Below, one piece after another: positions 44,153-53,256 of a DNA stretch of 64,000 nucleotides; position 1 is the first letter of the stretch, and each line of letters begins with the position of its first letter. The position numbers and the translations under genes were made by a program. Below the pieces are notes generated by a model. The model had not been told where the DNA came from. It was given only the letters and a program-made list of their open reading frames with translations, and made no database searches. The stretch comes from an uncultured bacterium (GTDB taxonomy: Bacteria > Bacillota > Clostridia > Lachnospirales > Lachnospiraceae), in the NCBI GenBank assembly GCA_947643145.1, contig CANRVD010000003.1, positions 59,228 to 123,227 on the forward strand. Direction: 5' to 3'.

Positions 44153-44221
44153 TCATTTCCCCCTTGCCTGTATTCAAAAATTTCCTCAAGTAAATTTTAA
44201 ACTATTTTACATGGTTTATCC

Positions 44222-44288
44222 TGTAATTTCAAGAAATAATAGATGTAAGAAAAACCGTAATAGAATTGTAAGATGCTAATGCTACAAT
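44222..44288 (+). promoter_or_regulatory. Phased TGTAA repeats and weak promoter of the Bce-like operon
   Basis: TGTAA starts at 44222, 44244 and 44267, i.e. every 22-23 bp, or two helical turns; the last two are TGTAAGA. TACAAT (44283-44288) is a fair -10 but the -35 position (ATAGAA) is poor, as expected if a regulator binds the repeats. The response regulator of the same operon is the likely protein. Confidence 0.45.
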
Positions 44289-44329
44289 AGATTCTGTTGA
44301 AAAAAACAAATATCAGGAATGTGCAAAAA

Positions 44330-44371
44330 GCAATAGTGAACACAGTTCACCTTGCAGAAATGAGGTAAAAT
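44330..44371 (+). promoter_or_regulatory. Hairpin abutting GCAGAAATGAGG Shine-Dalgarno (simple-hairpin family, copy 1)
   Basis: GCAA (44330-44333) pairs with TTGC (44352-44355) around GTGAAC-ACA-GTTCAC (44336-44350). The helix ends directly at AGAAATGAGG. Closely similar to the leader at 9504-9545 on the minus strand. Confidence 0.6.
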
Positions 44372-45052
44372 ATGAGCATTTTAGAATCAGATAACTTATG
44401 TAAAACCTATGGTTCAGGGGAAAACGAGGTAAAAGCATTAGATCATGTATCCATCCACATCGAGGATGGGGACTTTATTTCTATCATCGGTACATCAGGC
44501 AGTGGAAAATCCACGTTGCTTAATATGCTTGGCGGGCTGGACAGACCCACTTCCGGTACAGTTACTGTAGCAGGAAAAAATATTTTCTCGATGAGTGATG
44601 AGGAATTGACGATATTCCGCCGCCGCAATATTGGCTTTGTCTTTCAGGATTACAATCTTGTTCCAATCCTGAATGTATATGAAAATATTGTGCTGCCATT
44701 AGAATTAGACGGCTCTGAGCCAGACCAGAAATATGTGGACAGCATTATACACAGCCTGGGATTAGAAAAGAAATTAACAGCAATGCCAAACCAGCTTTCC
44801 GGTGGTCAGCAGCAAAGAGTTGCGATTGCCCGCGCGCTGGCATCAAAGCCGGCAATCATTTTAGCGGACGAACCAACAGGGAATTTAGACAGCAAAACCA
44901 GTATGGATGTACTCTCGCTGTTAAAAGTAACTATCCGCGAATTTCAACAGACCGTTGTGATGATTACCCACAATGAAGAAATTGCCCTGATGGCAGACGG
45001 TATGATTCGCATCGAAGATGGCAAAGTGAAGGCAGGTGAAGTATTATGTTAA
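44372..45052 (+). CDS. ABC transporter ATPase, BceA/LolD-like
   Basis: 226 residues. Walker A GTSGSGKST near 37, Q-loop FVFQDYNLVP, signature LSGGQQQRVAIARAL, Walker B ILADEPTGNLD and the switch histidine in MITHNEE. The length and the following FtsX-type permease place it in the MacB/Bce group. It overlaps the permease gene by 7 bp. With the permease and the intramembrane-sensing kinase it forms a peptide-antibiotic detoxification module. Confidence 0.94.
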   Translation: MSILESDNLCKTYGSGENEVKALDHVSIHIEDGDFISIIGTSGSGKSTLLNMLGGLDRPTSGTVTVAGKNIFSMSDEELTIFRRRNIGFVFQDYNLVPILNVYENIVLPLELDGSEPDQKYVDSIIHSLGLEKKLTAMPNQLSGGQQQRVAIARALASKPAIILADEPTGNLDSKTSMDVLSLLKVTIREFQQTVVMITHNEEIALMADGMIRIEDGKVKAGEVLC

Positions 45053-47586
45053 AAAACAACAACCAAACTGCAATTAAGCGGATTAGCAGGCAATCATTAA
45101 AGCATAACAAGACAAGAAACCTGTTTGCCATTCTTGCGGTAATATTAACCACCTTTATGTTTACCACAGTATTTAGTATTGGTGCGAGCCTTGCAAAAAA
45201 TATGAGTACCGCACAGCTTAGGATGCAGGGAACAAAGACGACAATTACTTTGGCCAAACCAGACAAAAAACAAATAGAACAGGTAAAAAAAGCCAAGAAC
45301 CTGAACGCCGCCGGTATCAGCATTCCCGTGGGTGTTATGACCGGCGCAGATGGGAAATCAAAGATATCGTTAAATTATTATGATAAAACAGAATTCGAGG
45401 AGAATTTTACACCAGCAGTCAGTGATGTGGAAGGTATCTATCCTTCTGCTGAAAATGAGCTTATGCTGCCGCGGACGGTGCTAGATGCCCTGAAAATTGA
45501 AAAACCAGTGCGCGGTATGGAGATTGTGCTTTCCAGTGATTCCGGTGAAAAAATATTTAAGCTGTCCGGATGGTTTACCGATTATGTGTCTTATGGAAAC
45601 AAATCCCAAGGGTTTGTTTCCAAAGCATACGTAGATAATATAGGGCTTACAGAGGAGAGGGATGGGGTGCTTTGCCTGTCTGCAAAAGCAGGCAGACAGG
45701 ATGATTTGCGGGAAGAACTGCTTATGGTGGATTTACGGGATGGTCAGGAGTTCGATATAAGCTGGGACATACAAGGAGAAAATCGTGACAATGCAGGAAC
45801 CATCATGGCCACAATTGGATTAATCGGCTCCATTATTGTTCTGAGTGGTTATCTGCTGATATATAATGTTATGTATATCTCTGTGACAAAAGACATCCGG
45901 TTTTATGGAATGTTAAAAACACTCGGAACATCACCATCGCAGATTAAAAAGATTGTAAAAATGCAGACTGCCAAATTTTCACTTTATGGCATTCCGATTG
46001 GAATCCTGCTTGGTACTCTGACATCTTTTATCATCATGCCTATTGCTCTACAGGCATTTCAAAGTGGCACATACAGCACAATGCCCAATGAGATTAATTT
46101 TCATCCCCTTATCTATATAGGCACAATTCTGTTTGCTTTAATTACAGTGGCAATCAGCAGCCGCAAACCGGCAAAGTTTGCAAGTAAAGTGTCAGCGGTA
46201 GAGGCTCTCAAGTATAATGGGCAGAACGCCGTCAGGGTACGTCCAAAAAAATCCACTGACGGCGGCAAAATCTATAAAATGGCATTTCGCAATGTATTTC
46301 GTGAAAAAAAGCGTGCCTTATTGGTTTTTGCTTCCCTCTTTATGGGAACCATCGCATTTCTGTCTGTAAATACTTTTCTTGGAAGTATGAAACTGGAAAA
46401 TTATATAAGCTACTATCTTCCCGATGATTACACCATCTATACAGGCGCGGGAACAGGTGAGAGAGCAAAAGCTGCCATACGTCTTGCAAAAAATATTGAA
46501 GCAATAGACGGAGTAACAGATGTCAGTATAAATTATAATATAGATGCCATACTACAGTTTGATGAGAAACTTTTCCAGCCATTTTTGGAGAATGCAGGTG
46601 CTATTTCGTATAATAATGAATTTGACGATGAAGAACGCAGAACACAGGAAATGATAGATTACTATAAAAAACATACGGATGATGATAAAGCATATTCGGC
46701 ACCGGTAATTGCAGTAAACAGCCGGATGATAAAAAAATATAATGAATGTGCGAGTCAGAAGATGGATATTGACCGATTTGAAAAAGGAGAAATCTGTCTG
46801 ATTGGAGATGTTCCGACACAGGCGCAGGCAGACAAAATGAAGGGAAAAAACATTACACTGACCAGCCGGACTGACAAAACCGCTGCCGAGAAAAAATCCA
46901 TCACAATAGAAATTGGAGCCTGCATCACTCAAGGAAAAGACTTTGGTATCAATATCGGTTATTCCTGGCAGATGGATGGCGCACCCAGCTGTATCCTGAT
47001 TAGCGACAAGGCAATGGAAAAGCTTTGTACAAAGCCATCATCCGTGAATAATATAATCGTAAACTGTGATAAAGAAAAGGAACATCTTGTCACTGCAAGA
47101 CTAAAGCAGCTAACCAACAGAAAGTCATTTATCCAGACGACAGAAATCAAATCTGAACTAGTTTCCCAGTTTCAGTCATCCATGATGTCCATGAATTTTA
47201 TGGGTGTTGGAATTTCCATTGTACTGCTTCTGATTGGAGCAATGAATTTTATCAATGTCATGCTGACTGGAGTATATACAAGACGTGGTGAACTGGCTGT
47301 CATGGAAAGTATTGGTATGACAAAAAAACAGGTAAAACGAATGTTAGTTTATGAAGGAGCATTTTATGGATTTATTACTCTGGCATTGATTCTTTCTTTT
47401 GGAAATGTTATTATTTATACGATTGCAAACTTCGCACTCCATATAGCGGATTATGCTGTTTTCCACTATCCGGCTGTTTTAATGTGCGCGATTGCTGTAA
47501 GCATTATGGCAATTTGTATGGTTATTCCGGTTATTGTGTACCAAATGCTCTCAAAAGAAAGCGTAAAAGGTTTGAAGTTTTATTAA
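45046..47586 (+). CDS. FtsX-like ABC permease, BceB-like
   Basis: 846 residues. TM1 near 27-48, an extracellular region, three spans around 240-375 (first FtsX core), a large extracellular domain of about 260 residues (450-710) and a second FtsX core of three to four spans at the C-terminus (GMTKKQVKRMLVYEGAFYGF). Bce-type permeases bind or free lipid II-cycle intermediates from peptide antibiotics and signal flux to their kinase. It is longer than Bacillus BceB (about 650) and has two comparable extracellular insertions, so a different substrate range is possible. Confidence 0.92.
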   Translation: MLKNNNQTAIKRISRQSLKHNKTRNLFAILAVILTTFMFTTVFSIGASLAKNMSTAQLRMQGTKTTITLAKPDKKQIEQVKKAKNLNAAGISIPVGVMTGADGKSKISLNYYDKTEFEENFTPAVSDVEGIYPSAENELMLPRTVLDALKIEKPVRGMEIVLSSDSGEKIFKLSGWFTDYVSYGNKSQGFVSKAYVDNIGLTEERDGVLCLSAKAGRQDDLREELLMVDLRDGQEFDISWDIQGENRDNAGTIMATIGLIGSIIVLSGYLLIYNVMYISVTKDIRFYGMLKTLGTSPSQIKKIVKMQTAKFSLYGIPIGILLGTLTSFIIMPIALQAFQSGTYSTMPNEINFHPLIYIGTILFALITVAISSRKPAKFASKVSAVEALKYNGQNAVRVRPKKSTDGGKIYKMAFRNVFREKKRALLVFASLFMGTIAFLSVNTFLGSMKLENYISYYLPDDYTIYTGAGTGERAKAAIRLAKNIEAIDGVTDVSINYNIDAILQFDEKLFQPFLENAGAISYNNEFDDEERRTQEMIDYYKKHTDDDKAYSAPVIAVNSRMIKKYNECASQKMDIDRFEKGEICLIGDVPTQAQADKMKGKNITLTSRTDKTAAEKKSITIEIGACITQGKDFGINIGYSWQMDGAPSCILISDKAMEKLCTKPSSVNNIIVNCDKEKEHLVTARLKQLTNRKSFIQTTEIKSELVSQFQSSMMSMNFMGVGISIVLLLIGAMNFINVMLTGVYTRRGELAVMESIGMTKKQVKRMLVYEGAFYGFITLALILSFGNVIIYTIANFALHIADYAVFHYPAVLMCAIAVSIMAICMVIPVIVYQMLSKESVKGLKFY

Positions 47587-47668
47587 CGCACCAAAGAACC
47601 ATGCAAATGCTGTACCAAACCTAAGAAAAATGCAAAAAGCAGCATAATTGACAAGGCGGTGTTTTCAA

Positions 47669-48343
47669 ATGCAGAAAATATTAATCGTAGAGGATGACAT
47701 AATCATATGTGGTGGTGTCAAAATCTTTTTAGAGGGAAAGGGATATCAGGCAGATTGTGCCTATTCGCTCGCAGAAGCAAGAGAGGCACTGGCACAGCCC
47801 TATCATCTTGTCATCCTTGATATTAACCTGCCGGATGGCAGTGGAATAGATTTGTGCAGGGAAATACGTGCCAAAGGAAATCTTCCTGTCATCTTTCTTA
47901 CTGCCAAAGATACGGAGCAGGATATGATACAGGGTTTTCAAACAGGATGTGATGATTATATTGCAAAACCTTTTTCTGTTGAGCTTCTCTTCCAAAGGGT
48001 GACGGCAGTTTTACGGCGAAGCAGCCAAAATAATACAGCAGAAGTCTTTTCTTATCACAATCTTTCTGTGGATTTTGACAAGATGCAGGTCTTTTGTAAA
48101 CAGGAACCAGTGAAATTATCCGCCACCGAATATAAATTACTGGAACTGTTAATCAGAAATAAGGGGCAGGTGTTGACCAGAGAATCCATATTAGCTAAAA
48201 TCTGGGACTGTGACGAAGATTATGTAGATGAAAACACACTAAATGTCCATATCCGCCGCCTAAGGAAAAAAATAGAAGAAGACACCAAAAATCCACAGTA
48301 CATTATCACCGTATTTGGAATTGGCTATACTTTTGGGGAATAA
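47669..48343 (+). CDS. OmpR-family response regulator, BceR-like
   Basis: 224 residues from ATG 47669; the track start 7 codons earlier has no better SD. Receiver: VEDDII, phospho-acceptor in HLVILDINLPDGSGIDLC, lysine in DYIAKPFSVELL. Winged helix: VKLSATEYKLLELLIRNKGQV and HIRRLRKKIE...YIITVFGIGYTF. Ends 2 bp before the kinase gene. Confidence 0.94.
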   Translation: MQKILIVEDDIIICGGVKIFLEGKGYQADCAYSLAEAREALAQPYHLVILDINLPDGSGIDLCREIRAKGNLPVIFLTAKDTEQDMIQGFQTGCDDYIAKPFSVELLFQRVTAVLRRSSQNNTAEVFSYHNLSVDFDKMQVFCKQEPVKLSATEYKLLELLIRNKGQVLTRESILAKIWDCDEDYVDENTLNVHIRRLRKKIEEDTKNPQYIITVFGIGYTFGE

Positions 48344-48345
48344 TC

Positions 48346-49359
48346 ATGAAAAGAAATGAATTTGAAAAAAAGCTTTATTTGCTGGCAGTCATATATTTAT
48401 GTGTAGCGGCGGGAATCCCGCTGCTTCTTTATTTCATTACACCGGACTGGAAAATCAGCGCCATTTCCCTTTTCGGCTGCTTAATCCTTTGCCTTCTTGC
48501 ATTTTTACTACATCGTCTGGACGACAGATATATTACCGGTATTGTCGCAGATTTATCACGCCTCACAGATATGCTGATGGAATTAGAAGAACGTGAGATT
48601 TTTGCTGAAACGGAAGATACTCTCCTCTCAAAGCTGCAAAGCAAGGTAATCAAACTGGTAAGAATCCTGAAAAACAAAAATAAGCAGTCCGAACAGGAAC
48701 GCAAGAATATTAAAGAACTGGTTTCCGATATTTCCCATCAGTTAAAAACACCGATTTCTAATTTGAAAATGTACAGCCTTCTTTTAGAGGACGAAACATT
48801 ATCACCAAAAAAGCGCTGGGAATATATCAAAATTATCCGTTTGTCTGTTGAGCGGCTCAATTTCCTTTCCGAAAATATGATTAAAATCTCCCGCTTGGAA
48901 AGTGGTTTAATCCGGCTTGATATGCAAAATCAAAGCCTGAATGAAACAATACTAAAATCCGTGAAGGATATTTATCCAAAAGCAAGGCAAAAGCAGGTGG
49001 AAATTATATACCGTGAGGAAGCACAGCCTGTCCTTAACCATGACAGGAACTGGACAGCTGAAGCCGTATTTAACCTGTTAGACAACGCCGTAAAATATGC
49101 CGATACGGACAGCAGAATTATTCTTTCCATCAGGCAGCTTGGTATGTTTACCGAGATTTCTGTGGAAGATGAAAACGGAGCAATATCAGAAAGTGAACGG
49201 GCAAAAATATTTAAACGGTTCTACCGCGGAAAAAACAGCCGTGAAATCGAAGGCATTGGGATTGGCCTATATCTTTCCAACGAAATTGCCGTACGGCAGG
49301 GAGGATATATGAATCTGAAAGTTACGGAAAAGGGGAATATATTCTCTATTATGTTATGA
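48346..49359 (+). CDS. Intramembrane-sensing histidine kinase, BceS-like
   Basis: 337 residues. Two spans within residues 10-55 are separated by only a few residues, so there is no extracellular sensor; such kinases read the transport activity of their BceB partner. HisKA with LVSDISHQLKTPISNLKMYSL; ATPase with FNLLDNAVKYAD, EDENGAISESERAKIFKRFYRG and GIGIGLYLSNEI. Last gene of the operon. Confidence 0.93.
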   Translation: MKRNEFEKKLYLLAVIYLCVAAGIPLLLYFITPDWKISAISLFGCLILCLLAFLLHRLDDRYITGIVADLSRLTDMLMELEEREIFAETEDTLLSKLQSKVIKLVRILKNKNKQSEQERKNIKELVSDISHQLKTPISNLKMYSLLLEDETLSPKKRWEYIKIIRLSVERLNFLSENMIKISRLESGLIRLDMQNQSLNETILKSVKDIYPKARQKQVEIIYREEAQPVLNHDRNWTAEAVFNLLDNAVKYADTDSRIILSIRQLGMFTEISVEDENGAISESERAKIFKRFYRGKNSREIEGIGIGLYLSNEIAVRQGGYMNLKVTEKGNIFSIML

Positions 49360-49506
49360 TCCACAGCCATTCTAAAAATCAAATACTAATTCCACCTATG
49401 ATACAATAGGATTGTATCATCAAAAGGAAGGCAAAGATGTGGTTAAAAATGATATACTAGACAATTCTAACCATTTCCTATACAATTGTAGGTGATATTA
49501 AAACCT
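49360..49506. other. Upstream region of the alpha-galactosidase with 23-bp palindrome
   Basis: A perfect ATGATACAAT-AGG-ATTGTATCAT (49399-49421) lies 172 bp before the start codon and has no T-tract, so an operator is more likely than a terminator. A possible -10 TATACT follows at about 49453; no good -35 was found. ACAATT...AATTGT is a further, looser inverted repeat. Confidence 0.5.
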
Positions 49507-49592
49507 TTTTGTGTCTGTGCGCTGCCTGATACAAAGCCACCTTTTCATATTGTAGAATACTGCCCACAAGCAGCGCAGAAATGAGGATAAAT
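49507..49592 (+). promoter_or_regulatory. Pseudoknot leader, copy B, before alpha-galactosidase
   Basis: Stem 1 TTTTGTGTC (49507-49515) pairs with GATACAAAG (49528-49536), with two G-T pairs. Loop sequence TGCGCTGC (49518-49525) pairs with GCAGCGCA (49570-49577). The linker is 33 nt. The helix is followed directly by GAAATGAGGAT and the ATG. Confidence 0.65.
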
Positions 49593-51698
49593 ATGGCAAT
49601 AGAACGAATTTCAAAAATTTTACTGAAAGATATGCTGTTAATCTTTGAACAGGAAACAGATTATAATCGTGTTGGATTTTATATGATTCCGGCAGATATG
49701 GAAAGTAAAGATGTCAGCAGCCAGAAATTTTATCGTATCAACAGTCTGGCACAGTTAAAACTTGTCGGAGATATGTACCCAAACTGTTATGGGCATGGAC
49801 AAACCATGCATAACTGCGAAACTTCCAATCTTTTTGAATATTCCAGTCAGAATGTGGTAGAAAGAGACGGAAAAACAATTATCACTACGGTAATGAAAGA
49901 CAAGAGAGGCTATGAGTTTGATAATATCATTACATATTATGAAGGGGAAGACAGCTTTGAAATGCGGAATACCTTTCTGAACCAAAGTAATGAAACGGTT
50001 ACTTTGGAAATGCTTTCCAGCTTTGAAATGGCAAATCTTACTCCATTTATAGAAAAAATGGCACCAAACAGTATGATGCTGCACCGTCTTCGTAGTAAAT
50101 GGAGCCACGAGGGACGCCTTGTCAGCGAACGGGTGGAAGACTTGCAGTTGGAGCCAAGCTGGTCAAACTGGTCTGTCGGGGTAGAACGCTTTGGCGCCAT
50201 AGGTTCCATGCCTGTTATGAAATATTTTCCTTTTGTTGCGATAGAGGATACTGTAAACAAAGTACTCTGGGGTGCCCAGCTTGCACATGAAGCCTCCTGG
50301 CAGATGGAAGTTTACCGTCAGGATGACGGGCTTCACATCTCTGGCGGGCTTGCCGACCGTGAATTTGGCCATTGGATGAAAGACGTTGCCTCTGGCGAAA
50401 GCTTTACATCGCCAAAAGCAATTCTTACCGTATGCTCCGGTGATATTGATTTGCTCTGCCACCGCCTTGTCACTGCTGGAGAGAAATATGTAAATGCAGG
50501 CCCAGAAGAGGAGCAGACACTTCCTATTATTTTCAATGAGTACTGTACCACATGGGGCTGCCCTTCCCATGAAAATATCTGCGAAATTGTAAATGCCATT
50601 GAAGATAAAGGATTTGATTATTTTGTAATTGACTGTGGCTGGTTTAAAGAGGACGGCATTCCTTGGGATATCAGCATGGGCGATTATACTGTTTCGCCAA
50701 CACTGTTCCCGGAAGGACTTGATAAAACCGTCTCTGCCATTAAAGATGCCGGCATGAAACCGGGCATTTGGTTTGAAATTGACAATGTCGGAAGGGCTGC
50801 CAAGGCATACCATGAAACAGAGCATCTACTAAAAAGGGATGGCAGAGTTCTTTCTACTTACAGCCGCCGTTTCTGGGATATGAATGATCCATGGGTACAG
50901 GATTATCTTGAGAAAAAGGTGATTGGTACCCTGAATGCATACGGCTTTGGCTATATGAAGATGGACTACAATGATACCATTGGAATTGGCTGTGACGGTG
51001 CAGAATCCCTTGGCGAAGGGCTTCGCCGCAATATGGATGCATCCATAAATTTTGTCAAAAAGATAAAGGAACAAGTCCCAGGCATCGTACTGGAAAACTG
51101 TGCCTCCGGCGGACACAAGCTGGAACCACTGATGATGAGTGAATGTGCAATGGCATCCTTCTCCGATGCCCATGAAACAGAAGAAATCCCAATGATTGCC
51201 GCAAACCTTCATCGGGCAATTCTCCCAAGGCAGAGCCAAATTTGGGCGGTAATCCGTCAAACCGATTCCTTAAAAAGAATCGGATATTCCATTGCCAATA
51301 CATTTCTTGGCAGAATGTGCCTGTCCGGTGATGTAACGAATTTGTCCGACGAGCAATGGGATGTGATTGAACGCGGCATTGCCTTCTACAAGGAAATTGC
51401 TCCAATCATAAAAAACGGCATCAGCCACCGTATTGGGCCAAAAATCAGCAGTGACCGCCACCCTGAAGGCTATCAGGTAATGCTTCGCATCAAGGACAAC
51501 AAGGAAGCATTAGCAGTTATCCACTGCTTTAACGGAACCCTGCCGGATTCGATTGAAGTACCACTAGCTGACGGCATTACTGACATTACCAATGTCTATT
51601 CCTATGATAAAAAAGCCGATATTTCCATTGAAGATGGAAAATTAATCTATAAACCAACAGAAAATATGTGCGCTGTTGCAGTTCACCTAATCCTATAA
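49593..51698 (+). CDS. Alpha-galactosidase, GH36-type
   Basis: Hydrolyses terminal alpha-1,6-galactosides such as melibiose and raffinose; 701 residues from ATG 49593. N-terminal beta-sandwich, then a TIM barrel with DCGWFKEDGIPWDISMGDY, the nucleophile aspartate in MKMDYNDT, the C-x-S-G-G motif in ENCASGGHKLEP and the presumed acid/base in ASFSDAHE. C-terminal beta domain. No signal peptide, so the sugar must be imported; no transporter adjoins. The leader carries the pseudoknot and an upstream palindrome. The last codons and stop lie inside a dispersed repeat. Confidence 0.92.
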   Translation: MAIERISKILLKDMLLIFEQETDYNRVGFYMIPADMESKDVSSQKFYRINSLAQLKLVGDMYPNCYGHGQTMHNCETSNLFEYSSQNVVERDGKTIITTVMKDKRGYEFDNIITYYEGEDSFEMRNTFLNQSNETVTLEMLSSFEMANLTPFIEKMAPNSMMLHRLRSKWSHEGRLVSERVEDLQLEPSWSNWSVGVERFGAIGSMPVMKYFPFVAIEDTVNKVLWGAQLAHEASWQMEVYRQDDGLHISGGLADREFGHWMKDVASGESFTSPKAILTVCSGDIDLLCHRLVTAGEKYVNAGPEEEQTLPIIFNEYCTTWGCPSHENICEIVNAIEDKGFDYFVIDCGWFKEDGIPWDISMGDYTVSPTLFPEGLDKTVSAIKDAGMKPGIWFEIDNVGRAAKAYHETEHLLKRDGRVLSTYSRRFWDMNDPWVQDYLEKKVIGTLNAYGFGYMKMDYNDTIGIGCDGAESLGEGLRRNMDASINFVKKIKEQVPGIVLENCASGGHKLEPLMMSECAMASFSDAHETEEIPMIAANLHRAILPRQSQIWAVIRQTDSLKRIGYSIANTFLGRMCLSGDVTNLSDEQWDVIERGIAFYKEIAPIIKNGISHRIGPKISSDRHPEGYQVMLRIKDNKEALAVIHCFNGTLPDSIEVPLADGITDITNVYSYDKKADISIEDGKLIYKPTENMCAVAVHLIL

Positions 51699-51793
51699 GT
51701 TAAAAAAGGGGAATGCCAGCGCATTCCCCTAGCAAAAACGCTAAAGCGTTTTTGCTGGTGTACTTCCACTTACCGAGAACTTTTCTATCATGT
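51692..51793 (-). terminator. Repeat-borne terminator of pgi (GGGGAATGC unit, copy 1)
   Basis: Read on the minus strand: GAAAAGTTCTCGG, hairpin AGCAAAAACGC/GCGTTTTTGCT, then GGGGAATGC/GCATTCCCC and TTTTTT, AACTTATAGG. The last 25 bp recur identically near 60.0 kb. The unit reaches into the alpha-galactosidase stop codon on the other strand. Confidence 0.8.
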
Positions 51794-51799
51794 AAAGTA

Positions 51800-53149
51800 T
51801 TAAAGTCTCTTCATCAACTCTTCCCTCTGTGCCTCAAATCCCGGCTTACCAAGGAGAGCGAACATGTTCTTCTTATAACTTTCCACACCTGGCTGGTTAA
51901 ACGGATTTACACCAAGGATATAACCGCTGACACCACAGGCAAATTCGAAGAAGTAGAACAACTGTCCCAAATAGAATTCATTCTGCTCCGGCACCTTAAT
52001 TGTAAGGTTAGGAACGTTACCATCCGTATGAGCAAGCTGTGTCCCCTTCATAGCACTCTTATTGATAAAATCAAGAGTCTTTCCGGTCAGATAATTCAGT
52101 CCGTCAAGATCTACCGGCTCTTCCTCAATTGTAATATCAAGAGACGGGCTTTCAAGTTCCATAACCGTTTCAAACATAATACGGCTTCCATCCTGAATAA
52201 ACTGTCCCATGGAATGGAGGTCTGTAGTAAAATCTACCGATGCAGGCAAAAGCCCTTTCTGGTCCTTACCTTCACTTTCTCCATACAACTGCTTCCACCA
52301 CTCTGACACATAGTGGAATGCCGGCTCATAATTACAAAGAATCTCAACACCCTTTCCCTTACGGAGCAGAATATTACGGATAGCTGCATACTTCATTGAT
52401 TCATTTTCTGCAAAATCTTTATTCAGGCAGATTTCCCTCATAGAAGCTGCGCCCTCCATCAGCTTATTGATATCCGCACCACTGACAGCGATTGGAAGAA
52501 GTCCTACAGCGGTCAATACAGAGAAACGTCCTCCAACATCATCCGGCACTACAAATGTTTCATAGCCTTCTTCTGTCGCAAGATTCTTTAATGCCCCTCT
52601 TGCCTTATCAGTTGTTGCATAAATTCTCTTTGCTGCGCCTTCCTTGCCATACTTCTTTTCTAACATTCCCTTAAAGATACGGAATGCTACAGCAGGCTCT
52701 GTTGTTGTACCAGACTTACTGATAATATTAACTGAGAAATCTCTGTCACCAATTAATTCAACTAACTGCTTCAGATACGTTCCGCTTAAATTATTTCCAC
52801 AATAATAAATCTCAGGAGTCTTACGGATTTCCTTAGAAACACTATTATAGAAACCATGTCTTAAAAATTCTATTGCAGCTCTTGCCCCCAGATAAGAACC
52901 ACCAATACCAATAACCAAAAGCACTTCTGAATCAGACTGGATTCTCTTTGCTGCTTCCTGAATACGTGCAAACTCTTCCTTATCGTAGTCTACCGGGAGG
53001 TCAATCCAACCTAAGAAATCATTTCCTGCACCTGTTCTTGAAAGCAATACTTCCTTTGCATCCTTTGTAATCTTCTCCATTGACTTTACTTCGTCTTCGG
53101 AGATAAATTCTTTTGCCAATGCATAATCAAATTTTACCTGACTAGCCAT
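51800..53149 (-). CDS. pgi: Glucose-6-phosphate isomerase
   Basis: Interconverts glucose-6-P and fructose-6-P; 449 residues from ATG 53149, the usual length. [35 protein letters not shown] and the C-terminal [12 protein letters not shown] are family motifs. The track start at 53227 lies within the promoter and is rejected; GGAGGAG precedes 53149. Confidence 0.97.
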   Translation of the reverse strand: MASQVKFDYALAKEFISEDEVKSMEKITKDAKEVLLSRTGAGNDFLGWIDLPVDYDKEEFARIQEAAKRIQSDSEVLLVIGIGGSYLGARAAIEFLRHGFYNSVSKEIRKTPEIYYCGNNLSGTYLKQLVELIGDRDFSVNIISKSGTTTEPAVAFRIFKGMLEKKYGKEGAAKRIYATTDKARGALKNLATEEGYETFVVPDDVGGRFSVLTAVGLLPIAVSGADINKLMEGAASMREICLNKDFAENESMKYAAIRNILLRKGKGVEILCNYEPAFHYVSEWWKQLYGESEGKDQKGLLPASVDFTTDLHSMGQFIQDGSRIMFETVMELESPSLDITIEEEPVDLDGLNYLTGKTLDFINKSAMKGTQLAHTDGNVPNLTIKVPEQNEFYLGQLFYFFEFACGVSGYILGVNPFNQPGVESYKKNMFALLGKPGFEAQREELMKRL

Positions 53150-53198
53150 AACTCCTCCAATCCGCCGCACCCCTGCGGCAAGCTTTATACTACATTTC

Positions 53199-53227
53199 AT
53201 TCTAAACAATTCCTGTCCCCAAGTCAA
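53199..53227 (-). promoter_or_regulatory. Promoter of pgi
   Basis: Minus-strand TTGACT (53222-53227), 17 bp, TAGAAT (53199-53204). The short leader contains GCCGC/GCGGC just before the SD. Confidence 0.7.
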
Positions 53228-53256
53228 GAACTGTGGAAAAAATTATAGTAACTATC

